Assembly (NCBI GenBank): GCA_029237695.1
Contig: CM055265.1
Location: 112,766,773 to 112,830,772, forward strand
Source: Conchocele bisecta
Lineage: Eukaryota > Mollusca > Bivalvia > Lucinida > Thyasiridae
DNA: 64,000 nucleotides
Direction: 5' to 3'
The translations under genes were made by a program, and so were the position numbers. The first letter of the stretch is position 1, and every line of letters starts with the position of its first letter. The notes beneath the pieces are model-generated. The model worked only from the letters and a program-made list of their open reading frames with translations. It did no database searches and was not told the DNA's origin. This document shows positions 43,501 through 53,872 of this stretch, piece after piece.

Positions 43501-44451
43501 GGAATTGGAGAAACAACCTTATTACCGTGGTATTGTTTACTAAGTTCTCTCACTTTGTCGGTACATCTGTCTGATCTTGCCCCCGACATGTGCATGGCAA
43601 GACACCTGAACAGACAAAGATTATCATCGTACTTATCGAAAGAATACATACCCTTTTTATTTCTTAACCATTGGGGGAGTTCTCCTCCCGCCGCTTCTGT
43701 AGATTGTAACCCCAAATCTATTCCACCCTGTCCACGTATTAATTTAACGAAAACCTCTACGCACCTCACGAACTTCCACTTTGTATTTGGTCTATCTATT
43801 TTATCGGACATTAGGCGTGCCTGTTCTTTCTCAAACAACAATTATTTAGCGGATGAAAGAGATGAAAGCGATTCACTACCCCCCAGATTCTTATGAAATA
43901 TTATAGTTAGATGTAGTTTCTTCCACATGTTCTAACTTATAAGAAAACGAATATCTCAAGAAAAAATGTGTTGTTAGATGTGGAGCTAGTTTATCGGACA
44001 TTCGTTCGGCCTCGTTATTATCAATATTTTTTCTAAACGAAAATGTAACTACCCGCCTTCCCTTACCTTTTCCAATGTTTCATCATGAGCCCCTAATATG
44101 TCTTCACATTCTGCCACTATCGCGCGAACGATAGATTTTTTCTTATTCTCCAAATTAGTTGGTATTGGGACACCTGTGCGTCTGGAATTGGCGCTTGAAG
44201 GTTTTATTACACTAGCCCTTAACCCGGCAATACTTTCTTTTTGAATTCTGTTACCAACTTCCTCTGCTAGTGAGAGATCTTTAAACGCCCCCCTTTTATT
44301 AGCGCGCGCGGGCAAACCGCTTCATAAACGCGTCATTCTTTGTAGCGTTTATTAACTTTGTCAGCCCTTTAACCCTCAGGTGCTTGCTATACCCAATAAT
44401 ACCCAACGAGTCGGCTTCTCTTACCAATTTCTCAATTTCTGGCGTTATCAT
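40507..44451 (-). pseudogene. Polinton protein-primed family B DNA polymerase, multiply broken
   Basis: Read from a probable start at 44451 to the stop at 40507. The N-terminal part is spread over several frames (44451-43850). Frame 43841-43050 carries an OTU-like segment (DNLCLFRCLAMH) and a C2H2 finger (ACNECKQRFTKASNMKRHG). Frame 43128-41308 carries the 3'-5' exonuclease (YDFEAYLN near 42800, FNSSTYD near 42505, YNDLDV near 42105) and Pol motif A (DANTLYL near 41760). Motif C (MDTDSMY) lies near 40955. In-frame stops fall at 41308, 41101, 40873 and 40762. The gap between motifs A and C is long, as expected for the TPR1 and TPR2 insertions of protein-primed enzymes. The gene is AT-rich, unlike the integrase beside it. 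Confidence 0.88.
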
Positions 44452-44561
44452 ATTTTCTGTATATACTTTTGTTATAACCTATGAAATGTATCTGTTCAAT
44501 TGGACCCATTTTAACTTTTGTATTTATGACACCAATTGAACATTTATATCTCATAGTATAA
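44452..44561. promoter_or_regulatory. Divergent promoter between polymerase and zinc-finger genes
   Basis: GTTCAATTGG (44494) and CCAATTGAAC (44532) form an inverted pair with 28 bases between. TGACACCAATTGAA matches the left-end promoter exactly, and TATAAAT lies just before ATG 44562. Confidence 0.65.
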
Positions 44562-44861
44562 ATGGAGTGTGTTACATGTTGTAAAACTTTTGCACGACCG
44601 GTCAACCTGCGAAGGCATCTAGCAAAGAAAAATCCTTGTGTCGCCCCACAATTTCAATGCCCCAGATGCCCTTGTAAATTCGTTAGTGTCCAAACTCTTT
44701 GTAGACATAAGCAACTGCGCTGTCAGGTGGCTAAAGGGGAACGTGGTAGACTAGAGCTGGTAGAATTAGTTGCTGATCTACAAAATAAATTAGCTATATT
44801 GGAGGAGGAAAATGGGGTGTTGAAAAAAAAGGGGGTAAATTTTATAAACACAGAGGATTAG
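44562..44861 (+). CDS. Two-finger zinc protein with leucine-zipper-like tail, intact
   Basis: 99 codons. Finger 1 is CVTCCKTFARPVNLRRHLAK and ends in C, a C2HC variant of the C2H2 finger. Finger 2 is CPRCPCKFVSVQTLCRHKQL and ends RC, also C2HC. Residues ~66-90 (LELVELVADLQNKLAILEEE) form a coiled coil with leucines at heptad spacing. A dimer with two fingers per subunit would suit a palindromic DNA site, so this is a good candidate to bind either the TGACACCAATTGAA promoter motif or the CCAAT-n-ATTGG palindromes. That pairing is inference. The gene lies 10 bases inside the right terminal repeat and has its own TATA box. Confidence 0.75.
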   Translation: MECVTCCKTFARPVNLRRHLAKKNPCVAPQFQCPRCPCKFVSVQTLCRHKQLRCQVAKGERGRLELVELVADLQNKLAILEEENGVLKKKGVNFINTED

Positions 44862-44871
44862 ATATTTCTTT

Positions 44872-44952
44872 CGCGATATTGTTGGGAGCTGTAACGAGAG
44901 TCAATAACGCTCCCACCTTTGATGGTATCATTTTGACTCCCTCTATACTACT
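44872..44952 (-). repeat. Right terminal inverted repeat of the Polinton
   Basis: The complement of the left repeat; begins CGATATTGTTGGGAGCTGTA and ends CTATACTACT. Confidence 0.9.
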
Positions 44953-47603
44953 CAGGTGCACAGACAGACTATATATTTACAGGTGCACAATAAAGTGGGT
45001 TTGCAAGTATACTGCAGTGTGTACATCCGCCCGTCTGTCTGTCCGTCATGTTTTCCATTCGCATATAACTTCTGTAATGTATTACCTAATCCCAGTATTG
45101 GGCTTGAAACTTCATGTACATGTTCATTATCATCCATACTTTCATATTCCCTGCCCCACCCATGATCTCCCATGTCCAATGTCAAGGTCAAATAACTTAT
45201 AATAAATTTACGTCCAGTCGATGCGTGCGCGTTTCTCCATTCTCCTATAACTTGTTTGATCTACGAGATCTAGTAGATGTGTGCACGTTTCTCCATTGTC
45301 CTATAACTTATGTACTGTACAACTAATTGAGCTTTAAACTTCATGTGCATGTTTATTATCATCCACATATCTATTCCCCACCAGACTCATGCTCTCCGCA
45401 TGCCCACTGCCAAGGTCAATAACATATATTTGTTTCATCTAGTGGATGTGTGCACGTTTCTCCATTATCCTATAACTTGCTTACTGTACAACTAATTGGC
45501 TTCAAACTTCATGTGCATGTTTATTATCATCCATTTCCAATGTCAGTACATTCCCACTTCAGTACATTCATTCAGCGATAAGCTCTTTACCATACGAGTG
45601 ATTCACTTGAAATTTCATATGCATCTTTGTCGTTATCCATATTATCTTTCTATAGATGCATGCGCATTCCTCTATTCTCCTATAACTTCTTTACCGTATC
45701 AATGTACATGTTTGTGATCCAGCCACCACAGCCATGGGATATGCGCCGTTGGCGTCATCATTGTCGTTAGATTTGTATTATAAACTAATTGCAAATAAAT
45801 ACTATTTGTAAGACCCATTTTTGTCAAACAGCCGTCCACTTGCATGTACATGTAGATGTACAAAGTACATGTATTCGTATGCGATATTTACATGTGCATT
45901 GGATCCGAACTGTAATAGACAACACTGCAAAGGCATTCGCGTGACAGTTACCTACTTTTCGCAAACTATGGGTCAAGTCAAATGGTTTGAGATCTAACAG
46001 TACAGCCACTATGCAGCACAATAGCCGGAGTCAGTGATCAGGAACGAATGACATTCAATTAGCATTACCTTGCTCTTTCTGACTGTCGCAAGATCGCTGA
46101 AACACTTGACCATCTATTTACGTTGAAACGTTCGTAAGAATTTCTCCATTAACCCTTTCAACACCACAGGCCTGTATAGTGGTATTGGCAAAACGTGTAG
46201 ATCCAGATGAGTAATTTTCATATTTGTTACAACAAAAACACCCCCTTTTCATAAATGGACTATTCTGAAAATAATTTTGTGACAATTGGATTGGTTGCAA
46301 AATTAACATATCAAAAAACATTCCAGTTACTTAATTAGGGGTTAAATACAAACATAATCTCTCTATAGTTTGGCCTGGTAATTTCATGATGCGTGTATTA
46401 TATAATAAATATGTAGTTATATAAACTTAACAGCATTAACCCTTACATTGCTGAATTAATTATTGTTGTCTGCTGTTTATTTTCTAATTTCCATATGTCT
46501 CCTCAAAAACATTCTTTGGCAGAACTTGGGAATCATTTTCAATGTAAACTAGATTTGGCAGTAAGCGATGCTTACGGAATACCCCCGCATGGGCCCAGGT
46601 GCCCCTAAATGTGATTTGTAGTCTGTGGGTCTGTGACATTTACCCTGGGCTTAGCGGGGGCGACACGGTCATGGATTTGTGATAGCATGATTTATCCGAT
46701 GTTAAGTTTTAGAGGAATGCATGTGTGAAATATTAAGAATGTTCTATGAAGGAAATAGAAGTTAGAACATATTTCTCTGATGTTAAGTTTAGTGACAGAC
46801 GGACGGGCGGACAGACAGACAACCTGAATCCAGTCCCCCCCCCACCCCCACATACACAGCTTGTTGCGGAGGTATAATGATTATAAAGTGCTGACAAACC
46901 ATGGCTTTACTGATAAAGAAGAAAATATATAGAACAGCAGCAGACGACAATTTTCGTTTCCTGCATTTAAAGGGTTAAAGCAATGCAAATACATGGCTTT
47001 TGACTTATTCCTGTATGTATTATGAGAATACTGAAATACTTGAAACAACATTATGTCAGATAGCCAGAAATGGCAAACACAAAAACGCTGCCACCTCTCT
47101 CCTAGAGTATGGTCTATACTGGCAGCATGAGAACACAGAAACGAGCAACAATATCCCCTGCCCCCCCCCCCCACCACCACCCCCACCCCACATGCATATG
47201 CTTTAGGGCATTTGACTACATTGATCTGTTCATTTGATTGGTATGGAATATATTCAAGCCAATTTCCATTGTTAAATAAAATATTTGATGGTATAATACT
47301 CTGGTGCAATAGTAAACTTCATGTGCTGGCTATCAGAAGAATGGCTTGCTTGGTACAGCCACTAACCAGATGGCTTTTCAGATAACCATTACAGGTGGCA
47401 TGTCCAGTCTGTTGGGGTCCATTCACACTAATTAACTACCATTATAACGGTTTGCCAAAGGAGTGTCAGATCGTAATCACCCCGAACTGCATTTATACCC
47501 ATGCATACTGCTAATGTTCCCTAAATGTTTCAGCAGTGCTGTTTAATTCAAGAATAATGATGCCCCAAGATATTTATTGAGTATTTTCAGCCACGGCCTT
47601 TAA
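44953..47603 (-). repeat. Right arm of the giant palindrome, outer part
   Basis: Continues the reverse complement of the left arm: 44958-45060 matches 24640-24740, 46010-46150 matches 24440-24590, 46370-46560 matches 24200-24390, 46560-46880 matches 23800-24170, and 46980-47603 matches 23065-23690. It ends in CAGCCACGGCCTTT. A ~0.9-kb segment (about 45120-46010) is absent from the left arm. Frames here such as 46881-47309 are repeat read-through. Confidence 0.8.
45050..45720 (+). repeat. Degenerate tandem array in the right palindrome arm
   Basis: CTCCATTNTCCTATAACTT followed by TGTACAACTAATTG and AACTTCATGTGCATGTTTAT recurs near 45053, 45235, 45290, 45462 and 45672. Confidence 0.6.
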
Positions 47604-47639
47604 AGACGTTAAATCGAAACCAAGTGTAGTCCGGGAACG

Positions 47640-47770
47640 AAATAGACGCCCGTGTGAGGACCCACATAGATGCCAGTGGGGAACAGAATAGATGCCGCGT
47701 AGCACAGTTGAGGAACATAATAGATGCCGGGAACAGAATAGAGGCCAGGAACAGAATAGATGATGCACAC
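47640..47770 (+). repeat. AACAGAATAGATGCC short tandem repeat
   Basis: Six or seven loose ~20-bp units between the two inverted palindrome-family copies. Confidence 0.65.
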
Positions 47771-47859
47771 ACGTATGCCCCCGATCATACAGATGTACGC
47801 ACGTTGCTAAATTCCTCAGAGCTATTAAATAGCTGTCAGACTAAACATTCGTTAATTAA

Positions 47860-48480
47860 AGGCCGTGGCTGAAAATACTCAATAAATATCTTGTGGCATC
47901 ATTATTCATGGATTAAACAACACTGCCCAAACATTTAGTGAACATTATCAGAATTTATGGGCTTAAATTCAGGACAAGGGTAATTACTATCTGACACTCC
48001 TGCGGTAAACCGTTATGTGGCAATTAATTAGTCTGAATGGGCACCAACAGACTGGATGTGCCACCTGTAACTGTTATCTGAATAGCCATCTGGCTGGGCG
48101 TTCTTCTGATAGCCAGCACATGAAAGTTTATTTTTGCACCCAGTTTATCATACCATCAAATATGTAACAATGGAAACTGGTTTGAACCTTCCATACCAAT
48201 AAATTGAACATACCAATTGTGTGTGCAATACCTGGAGCCAGTTGCCATAACACGTAGTAATAGGGATATTGTTGCTCACGTCTGTATTCCCAGGCTGCCA
48301 GTATTGACCAATCTCCGTTTTACTAGTATATGTACATACTCTAGGAGAGCTGCCAGGGATTTGTGTGTTTTTTTCATTACTGGCTATCTGGCTAATAGTT
48401 GTTTCATGTATTTCACTATTATTACAATACATGCAGGAAACAAAAGTCAAAAAGACATGTATCGACATTGTTTAATGTTG
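47860..48480 (+). repeat. Third partial copy of the palindrome arm
   Basis: Starts AAAGGCCGTGGCTGAAAATA, as at 23065, and stays similar through the GCCACCTGTAA and CTCTAGGAGAG regions in direct orientation. With 46980-47603 it forms a second inverted pair. Confidence 0.75.
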
Positions 48481-48829
48481 TTTAGTTTGCATATATAGCT
48501 ACATATTAAATCGGGTGGATACAAAAATTACCCCACCGTTCCCATTACAATATCTCGCTAACTATGCATGATAAATCAGTATAATTCCTCATAGTATCAA
48601 TTTATGCGATTACAAGTCATATATAAAAGTTTAACCTCTATTGTTGCAATTCTACCTTTGTGTCTCTAAATGAAACAAGAGTGCCAAATATCACAGTATA
48701 CGTTCTTCGAGACATAGTCAGTAAACAAGGGTGGTTAGCTCTCTGGAACAAGAAATCAGTACCACTGATAGATATACCCTTCAAAAACTGTAACACAAAT
48801 ATAAACAAATAACGCTAATTCATGAAATT
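48481..48829. other. Interval without a gene
   Basis: No coding region, RNA gene or ordered repeat is seen. Confidence 0.35.
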
Positions 48830-49167
48830 TCTAAATCATCTGACCTTGACTTTGAACAAGGGGTCGCTGTGCACGGCCGCATAACAAAAGGGTTCTTACA
48901 GACAAATGAAAACAAGAAATCAGTAATACTGAAGGATGTATCCCTCTACAACGTTAAGTAATTTGACCGTGACCTTGGGCACACGGCCCCATTGGTGGGC
49001 CCATGGGTCGTATGTAAAACAAAGCACCATCCATAGAAACACATTTTGGCCAGATATTATTAAAATCGGTGAAGCGTTTTACGAGTTATTGTAAAATGAA
49101 TGGTGTTACTAACGTACATGCACTAAGTTAAACGTTATATCCATTCTTGCCTATCGGCAAGGGGATA
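48830..49167 (+). repeat. Hairpin-ended repeat (family H), decayed
   Basis: Shares GTGACCTTGGGC, GGGTCGTATG and ATTATTAAAATCGGTGAAGC with 53280-53640. It ends at the partly decayed stem 49138-49167 (TATCC...GGGGATA). Confidence 0.6.
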
Positions 49168-49259
49168 ATTACCAAAATACCAGTAATGTTCAGTGACTAC
49201 CATGGATGTAGGTTACACTATTATTTAACATAATTTGTGATTATGACTGGAGAAATGGG

Positions 49260-49345
49260 GCTTATAATTTTTGCGAACAGTGTGGATCTAGATCAGCCTG
49301 TGCATCATCACAGTCTGATCAGGATCTGCACTGTTCGCAATGACA
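49260..49345. repeat. Short inverted AGTCTGATCAGG-type repeat
   Basis: GCGAACAGTGTGGATCTAGA and its approximate complement GATCTGCACTGTTCGC flank a ~50-bp centre. Related text is found near 16100 and 55730. Confidence 0.6.
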
Positions 49346-50257
49346 TCAATGAAACACTTGGCATGCTTCTGACAAGCAATATACAATGTAGGTAGTTATC
49401 AGGCTAGGGGAGTGTGATATTGGAGCAGGAGCGACACTGGTCTCACAAACCCATAAGCCCCATTTCTCCAGTCACTTCCACATACATGTATATGTATCGT
49501 GACCATAATCCATATACATATTACGGATGCAATTGTTATTCACTTACAAATATCAAACCAAATATGGACCACGGGCTGCCAAAACGGACCTTACAGAATA
49601 TGCAACAATTGTTCATCCATGTGCTCGTGCACATTTACGTAATAAGCCGACAGTCTACTTCTGTCACAGAATGGCAAACAGCGCTGGCTCATTGTGAACG
49701 TCATAAGGTTCCTTTTGGCGGTCGGCTGATAAAAGGGATCCTATCACATTTGCAATTAGTGTAGATCATGATCATCTTATACAAAATCTATTAGGATATA
49801 ATATTTTGTTGACTGCAATAAGGAAGACTACCGGTACTTCAGCGATTGAATTGCAAACAATGTATACCCTGTCAGATTGCGTAGATATGCAGACTAACCT
49901 GACGTTACGCTGATAGCAAATGGTGTAAGGTCTGTAGTGTTAACTAGTGGCCCATATTAACGACTTCTCACCAAAACATAGCTTTAAAGTGTTAAAGTCA
50001 TACATAAATATTGTATTTTATACCTATTAATGTCCTTCCAAACTGGTTGGTGGGGGTGGGGGCATCGGCGTGAGGATAAACACGGACATAGTTACGTGTA
50101 TCTGCCAAACGCAACTCCAACTCACTAAAGATAGACTCATATTTAATTCCTCGAGTCAGTAACTGGACAGTTAATTTTATAAGTATTAGTCTCATTCACG
50201 CGTGTTCCTGCATCCTCAGGCGGGGACGGCTTTGAAAGGCGCCGTCTACTTCACTAT
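49346..50257. other. Interval without a supported gene
   Basis: A 116-codon frame at 49414-49764 has no domain and begins inside repeat sequence; not accepted. Nothing else is seen. Confidence 0.35.
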
Positions 50258-51999
50258 TTAATATACATCATCATCACTGTCGCTGTCATGATACTCGTCA
50301 TCACTGTCGCTGTCATCATCATCTTTGTCGTGGTCACTGTGACTAGTCGACTCATCTTCTCTACCAAGAGAAGCCGTCAAAAGTTCCCATATCTCCTGTA
50401 CAAATAGATAGCTTTTCTTCTTATATTGTTTTTGACCCTGGTTGCGTCTGTTGTGTGCAGCGGTCAGTCTGTAGTATGTGGATGTGAATGCACAGTCAAC
50501 ATGCTCATTCCAGTCGAGCACTGTTAGTTGGCTTCTGAGCTTGTACATTGTCTCCTTGTAGTGGATACGTTTGTCCAGGTAGATCAAACAGGTGTTGTTG
50601 TAACTTTCGACATAATATGTGTCTAGTGACAACACATAGTCTTCCGCATGTTTGTAGAGGGTAAGCGATTTGAGGAACTTCGTGAGTAGTGTTACTGCTA
50701 CAGGATCTGTCACAATTATATAATTCGGTACATAATCCTTCTCCCGGCAATGCAACTCTTTGTGACAGGCGGTGTGTGTATTCTGAAAGTGTGAAACACA
50801 ACTGTCTATTAATTGGCGTAGTCTCGTGGCGTCTGCATTACACTTATCCATTGCCCAGTACATATGGTTACGGACGAGTGAACCCTTGTCTGCCAGCTGT
50901 GGGTGCCACGTCTTCCCAAGATGTTGTTTTGGGCCTGCTCCTAATTTGTTTAGACCCTTTGTCACTGGTCTTGATGCGTGCCATCGTTCATTGCAGGTTT
51001 GTACACCATTCATGGTCTTCACAGTCTTGTTAATTGACGTGTTTCTGTCATGAACATGCACATTGACTTTCACTTTCATTTCTGCTAAATCTGAATACAT
51101 TCTACTACGTCCAATTGCTTCGTGTTTTTGCGAGCTTTTTTCTTCTTTCTTTGTTATTGTTTGGATGTTTACGACTTTATGTGTGTTCATACCAAGGGAA
51201 ACGTGATCGGAATGGTACGAGTTCTTTCGACATGCATGCCTTGCATCCGTCATAATGGTAATTCCGGTTTCATCATTTGACATAAATGTTTCCTCCATAA
51301 TCGCTCGAGTTACAGATTGTCGCGCTAACAAATCTATAGCTGCTGTAAATGTAATGAGAACTCATGAAATATCGAGTAAGGACTCCAATGTCACAGAAGT
51401 TACTGAAACGCTCATATTGAATCCGTGTAATTCCGGAACAGAGGTAACCCAGCATAGCCCTGTATTTCACAATGTAGTATTTACCAAGTTTGGTTGATGA
51501 TGACCAATTAAAACTATGACCACCTTTACATTCTAATTTTGCTTCTGCTACATGACCATCGTGTGTCAAATTATTTACCGTCAATGGGCTCCTGCATTCT
51601 GCTTGATGTATGTTGTTCAATTCAATGAATTGTGAAAGAGCGTCGTTTTCACAAATAAATTGATTATGCTTTGGTTGTGTTTTATGTACAACATCCTCAT
51701 TGCCCGACACATAGTGGATTTTTGCATTTTTATTCTCATTTTCATTCAGCAAAAACTTTAATACATCCGTCATGGATCGCAGGCCATGGTGTTGTTTTAA
51801 ATTGTTTATCTTTCTTTCGAATGTATGTTTTTTCGGATTCATCACTGAATACTACTTGAAACTGTTTTCTTGCACCGGAATATGTGTACACTTTGTATGT
51901 TCCATCACTCAAGCGTTTTCTATTCTGTATTGGTTTCACAGTATGTATATTATTGTTATCGCCATTATACATGTTGGTTATATTTGATGAGCTCATCAT
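50258..51999 (-). pseudogene. Transposase-derived protein, two frameshifts
   Basis: Three overlapping frames read in series: 51999-51742, 51845-51350, and 51331-50258. The last holds IMTDARHACRKN, VSLGMNTHKVVN, QKHEAIGRSRMYSDL, HVHDRNTSINK, and YVESYNNTCLIYLDKRI. The Asp of MTDARH, the Asp of HDRN and the Glu of YVES are candidates for a D,D,E triad, and the block order is that of repeated uncharacterised proteins in invertebrate and fish genomes. The superfamily is uncertain (a Kolobok-like DNA transposase is one possibility). The C-terminus is a long acidic Asp/Ser tract (DDDDSDSDDEYHDSDSDD). No terminal inverted repeats were found around it. Shifts lie near 51800 and 51365, and an in-frame TGA near 51363 adds to the damage. 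Confidence 0.55.
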
Positions 52000-52250
52000 G
52001 GAGTTGCACCGGTGTAAAATCCAATAACATATCCTCGAATAGACAGAATAATAATAATCCAGGAAAATAAGGAAAATATCATATGCGGATGATTTAAAAT
52101 CTCATAATTCTGATACCTTTATGCTTTCATACTGATGCACATAATGTGCAGACTGAACTTTGCAGTATTGAAATAAATGTATTTCCGCTGGTGCCAAATT
52201 GTATGTGCTATTAGTTCATAATAAAAATCTAATGAAAACATGTCGGGTAC

Positions 52251-52490
52251 ATGCCACAACATGCCACTGATAGTGTCATATCAAGGCTAGACTCATGGGA
52301 ACACATGCAGTGGGCAGACGGGAGTCAGGAATATTTTCACCAGCTCACCAGCTTCAGTCAGTGGAACGACATCATGGAGAACGAATCTGGTTACGTTACT
52401 ATTATGATGACAAAAGAGCAGAACATAGCAGTACAGGAATTATATTCCAAACATCAGTGGAACTATATTGAAGTTGAAACAAGCAAGAAA
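52251..52490 (+). CDS. Possible exon fragment of unknown gene
   Basis: The first ~15 codons come from palindrome-family repeat (CCACTGATAGTGTCATATCA). From about 52300 the translation is protein-like (YFHQLTSFSQWNDIMENESG; EQNIAVQELYSKHQWNY) and stops making sense after ETSKK at about 52490, where AAGAAAGGTACC could be a splice donor. No family is recognised. It could equally be chance. Confidence 0.3.
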
Positions 52491-52529
52491 GGTACCATCA
52501 ATCTCTCAGTCTCTCTCCTGTTTTGTTAG

Positions 52530-53279
52530 GGATGTTATGACATATATGGAAGATTAAACTTACGATACACGTGGTGTATTCAACGATTTATTTACGTACA
52601 AGAACTGGCCAGGCTCGATTGCCGAACCCGGGTGACTAGGTACTGGACTTGATTATCTATACATAGGGACAATAGAACTGAACATGTTACATCTCCCACC
52701 ATCTCCCTCTCTTTCTCATGTCTAACAGTCCACGATCTGACAAAACCGGGCTTATTCCATTTCGGACCAGTCTATATATTGATATATATACGTGCAATAA
52801 AATAACCTGATATTTTTTCAGATTGTTTACAAAACTTTTAACAATGGTTCATTGACAGTATATCATGTTTAGATTGCAAGGATGCACACCGATAGTAAAA
52901 GGGATATGCCCGGTTTTGACAGATCATATATGTTCATTTACGTATTCTTGTAGACATTTATCTCGAAAGTGTACAGTAATGTTCATTTGAATATCATTAT
53001 GTATGTATATATATTATGTATATGTGGAGAATACTGATGTATTGCAAATCAGTGCTCCCATAGCTAACATTCTAATCATAGGTCAATAACCAGATTTATG
53101 TCTATTTATTTCATACAATGGGCTTTCACAAACTAGAAATGGGGCCTGTTGACGCACTTAGGGCCCGGTCCCTATTTGAGAAACTGTTACAAAAACTTTA
53201 AAATAAACAAGAACTGGCATCGTTAAACGAAGCTAATCTCGTCGATGACAGACTTAATAAAAAAAAAAAAACAAGTCCT
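52530..53279. other. Interval without a gene
   Basis: No coding region is supported; an A12 run lies near 53262. Confidence 0.35.
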
Positions 53280-53640
53280 CAGTGACCTTGACCTTGGGCG
53301 GTCGGACGTGGGTCGTATGCAAAACAAATCAGCATCCTAGACACACATTGTGGCCAAATATTATCAAAATCGGTGAAGCGGTTCATGAGTTATTGATGGA
53401 ATGGCAAACAGGCCGGATGCACAGGCTGATCTGGATCCGTGCCAAAAGCCTCAGAATTTCTACGCGTTTCCTAGCATTGCCTGATAAACTTGATATCAAA
53501 AGACACTAGCCTGGTATTCATGGTATTTGTTATGTGATATTATACTGATCGTGTCCTGACGACGAGACAAGTTTCCCTATGAGAGTCTGTATGTACATGG
53601 ACTAACGCTATATCCCCTCTTGCCTATCGGTGAGGGGATA
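53280..53640 (+). repeat. Hairpin-ended repeat (family H)
   Basis: Closely related to 48830-49167 and ending in the stem 53611-53640 (TATCCCCT.../...GGGGATA), preceded by TAACGCTA as at 73-597. CAGACAGACGGACGGACG follows the hairpin here. Confidence 0.65.
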
Positions 53641-53817
53641 ATAAACAGACAGACGGACGGACGTACAATCAGTAACGAGGGTAATCGTATTAATGTGGAA
53701 TGATGTATCGTTACTAATTAATGCATGTGTGCAATGTGAAGATATTAGCTGAAGGCAAACAGAAAACATAGGTTATTTGAGAAACTCTTACCTTACAACA
53801 ACTTTCAATATTTTTTT

Positions 53818-53872
53818 CGGACAGACAGACAGACGGCCAGACAGACAGACAGACAGACAGGCAGACAGGGCG
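53818..53872 (+). repeat. (CAGA)n microsatellite
   Basis: GACAGACAGACAGACGGCCA and similar, about 12 units with interruptions. Confidence 0.9.

Larger units (their letters stand above)
26093..44952 (+). mobile_element. Polinton/Maverick (adintovirus-like) element, 18.86 kb, inactivated
   Basis: Bounded by ~80-bp terminal inverted repeats that begin AGTAGTATAGAGGG, and by a CAGGT direct repeat (26088-26092 and 44953-44957; six bases if one mismatch is allowed, the usual Polinton duplication length). It encodes a protein-primed family B polymerase, a retrovirus-like integrase, an A32-like ATPase and a double jelly-roll capsid protein, which together define the group. I could not find the adenovirus-like cysteine protease often present in the group; it may have been lost or may be too decayed to see. 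Nearly all large genes carry stops or frameshifts, so this copy cannot move on its own. Base composition changes inside: one counted line in the capsid gene (33601-33660) is 57% G+C, one in the polymerase (42001-42060) is 37%. Confidence 0.93.

Noticed and set aside
49414..49764. 116-codon frame
   Set aside because: Begins in repeat sequence, no domain, no splice signals or neighbours to support it.
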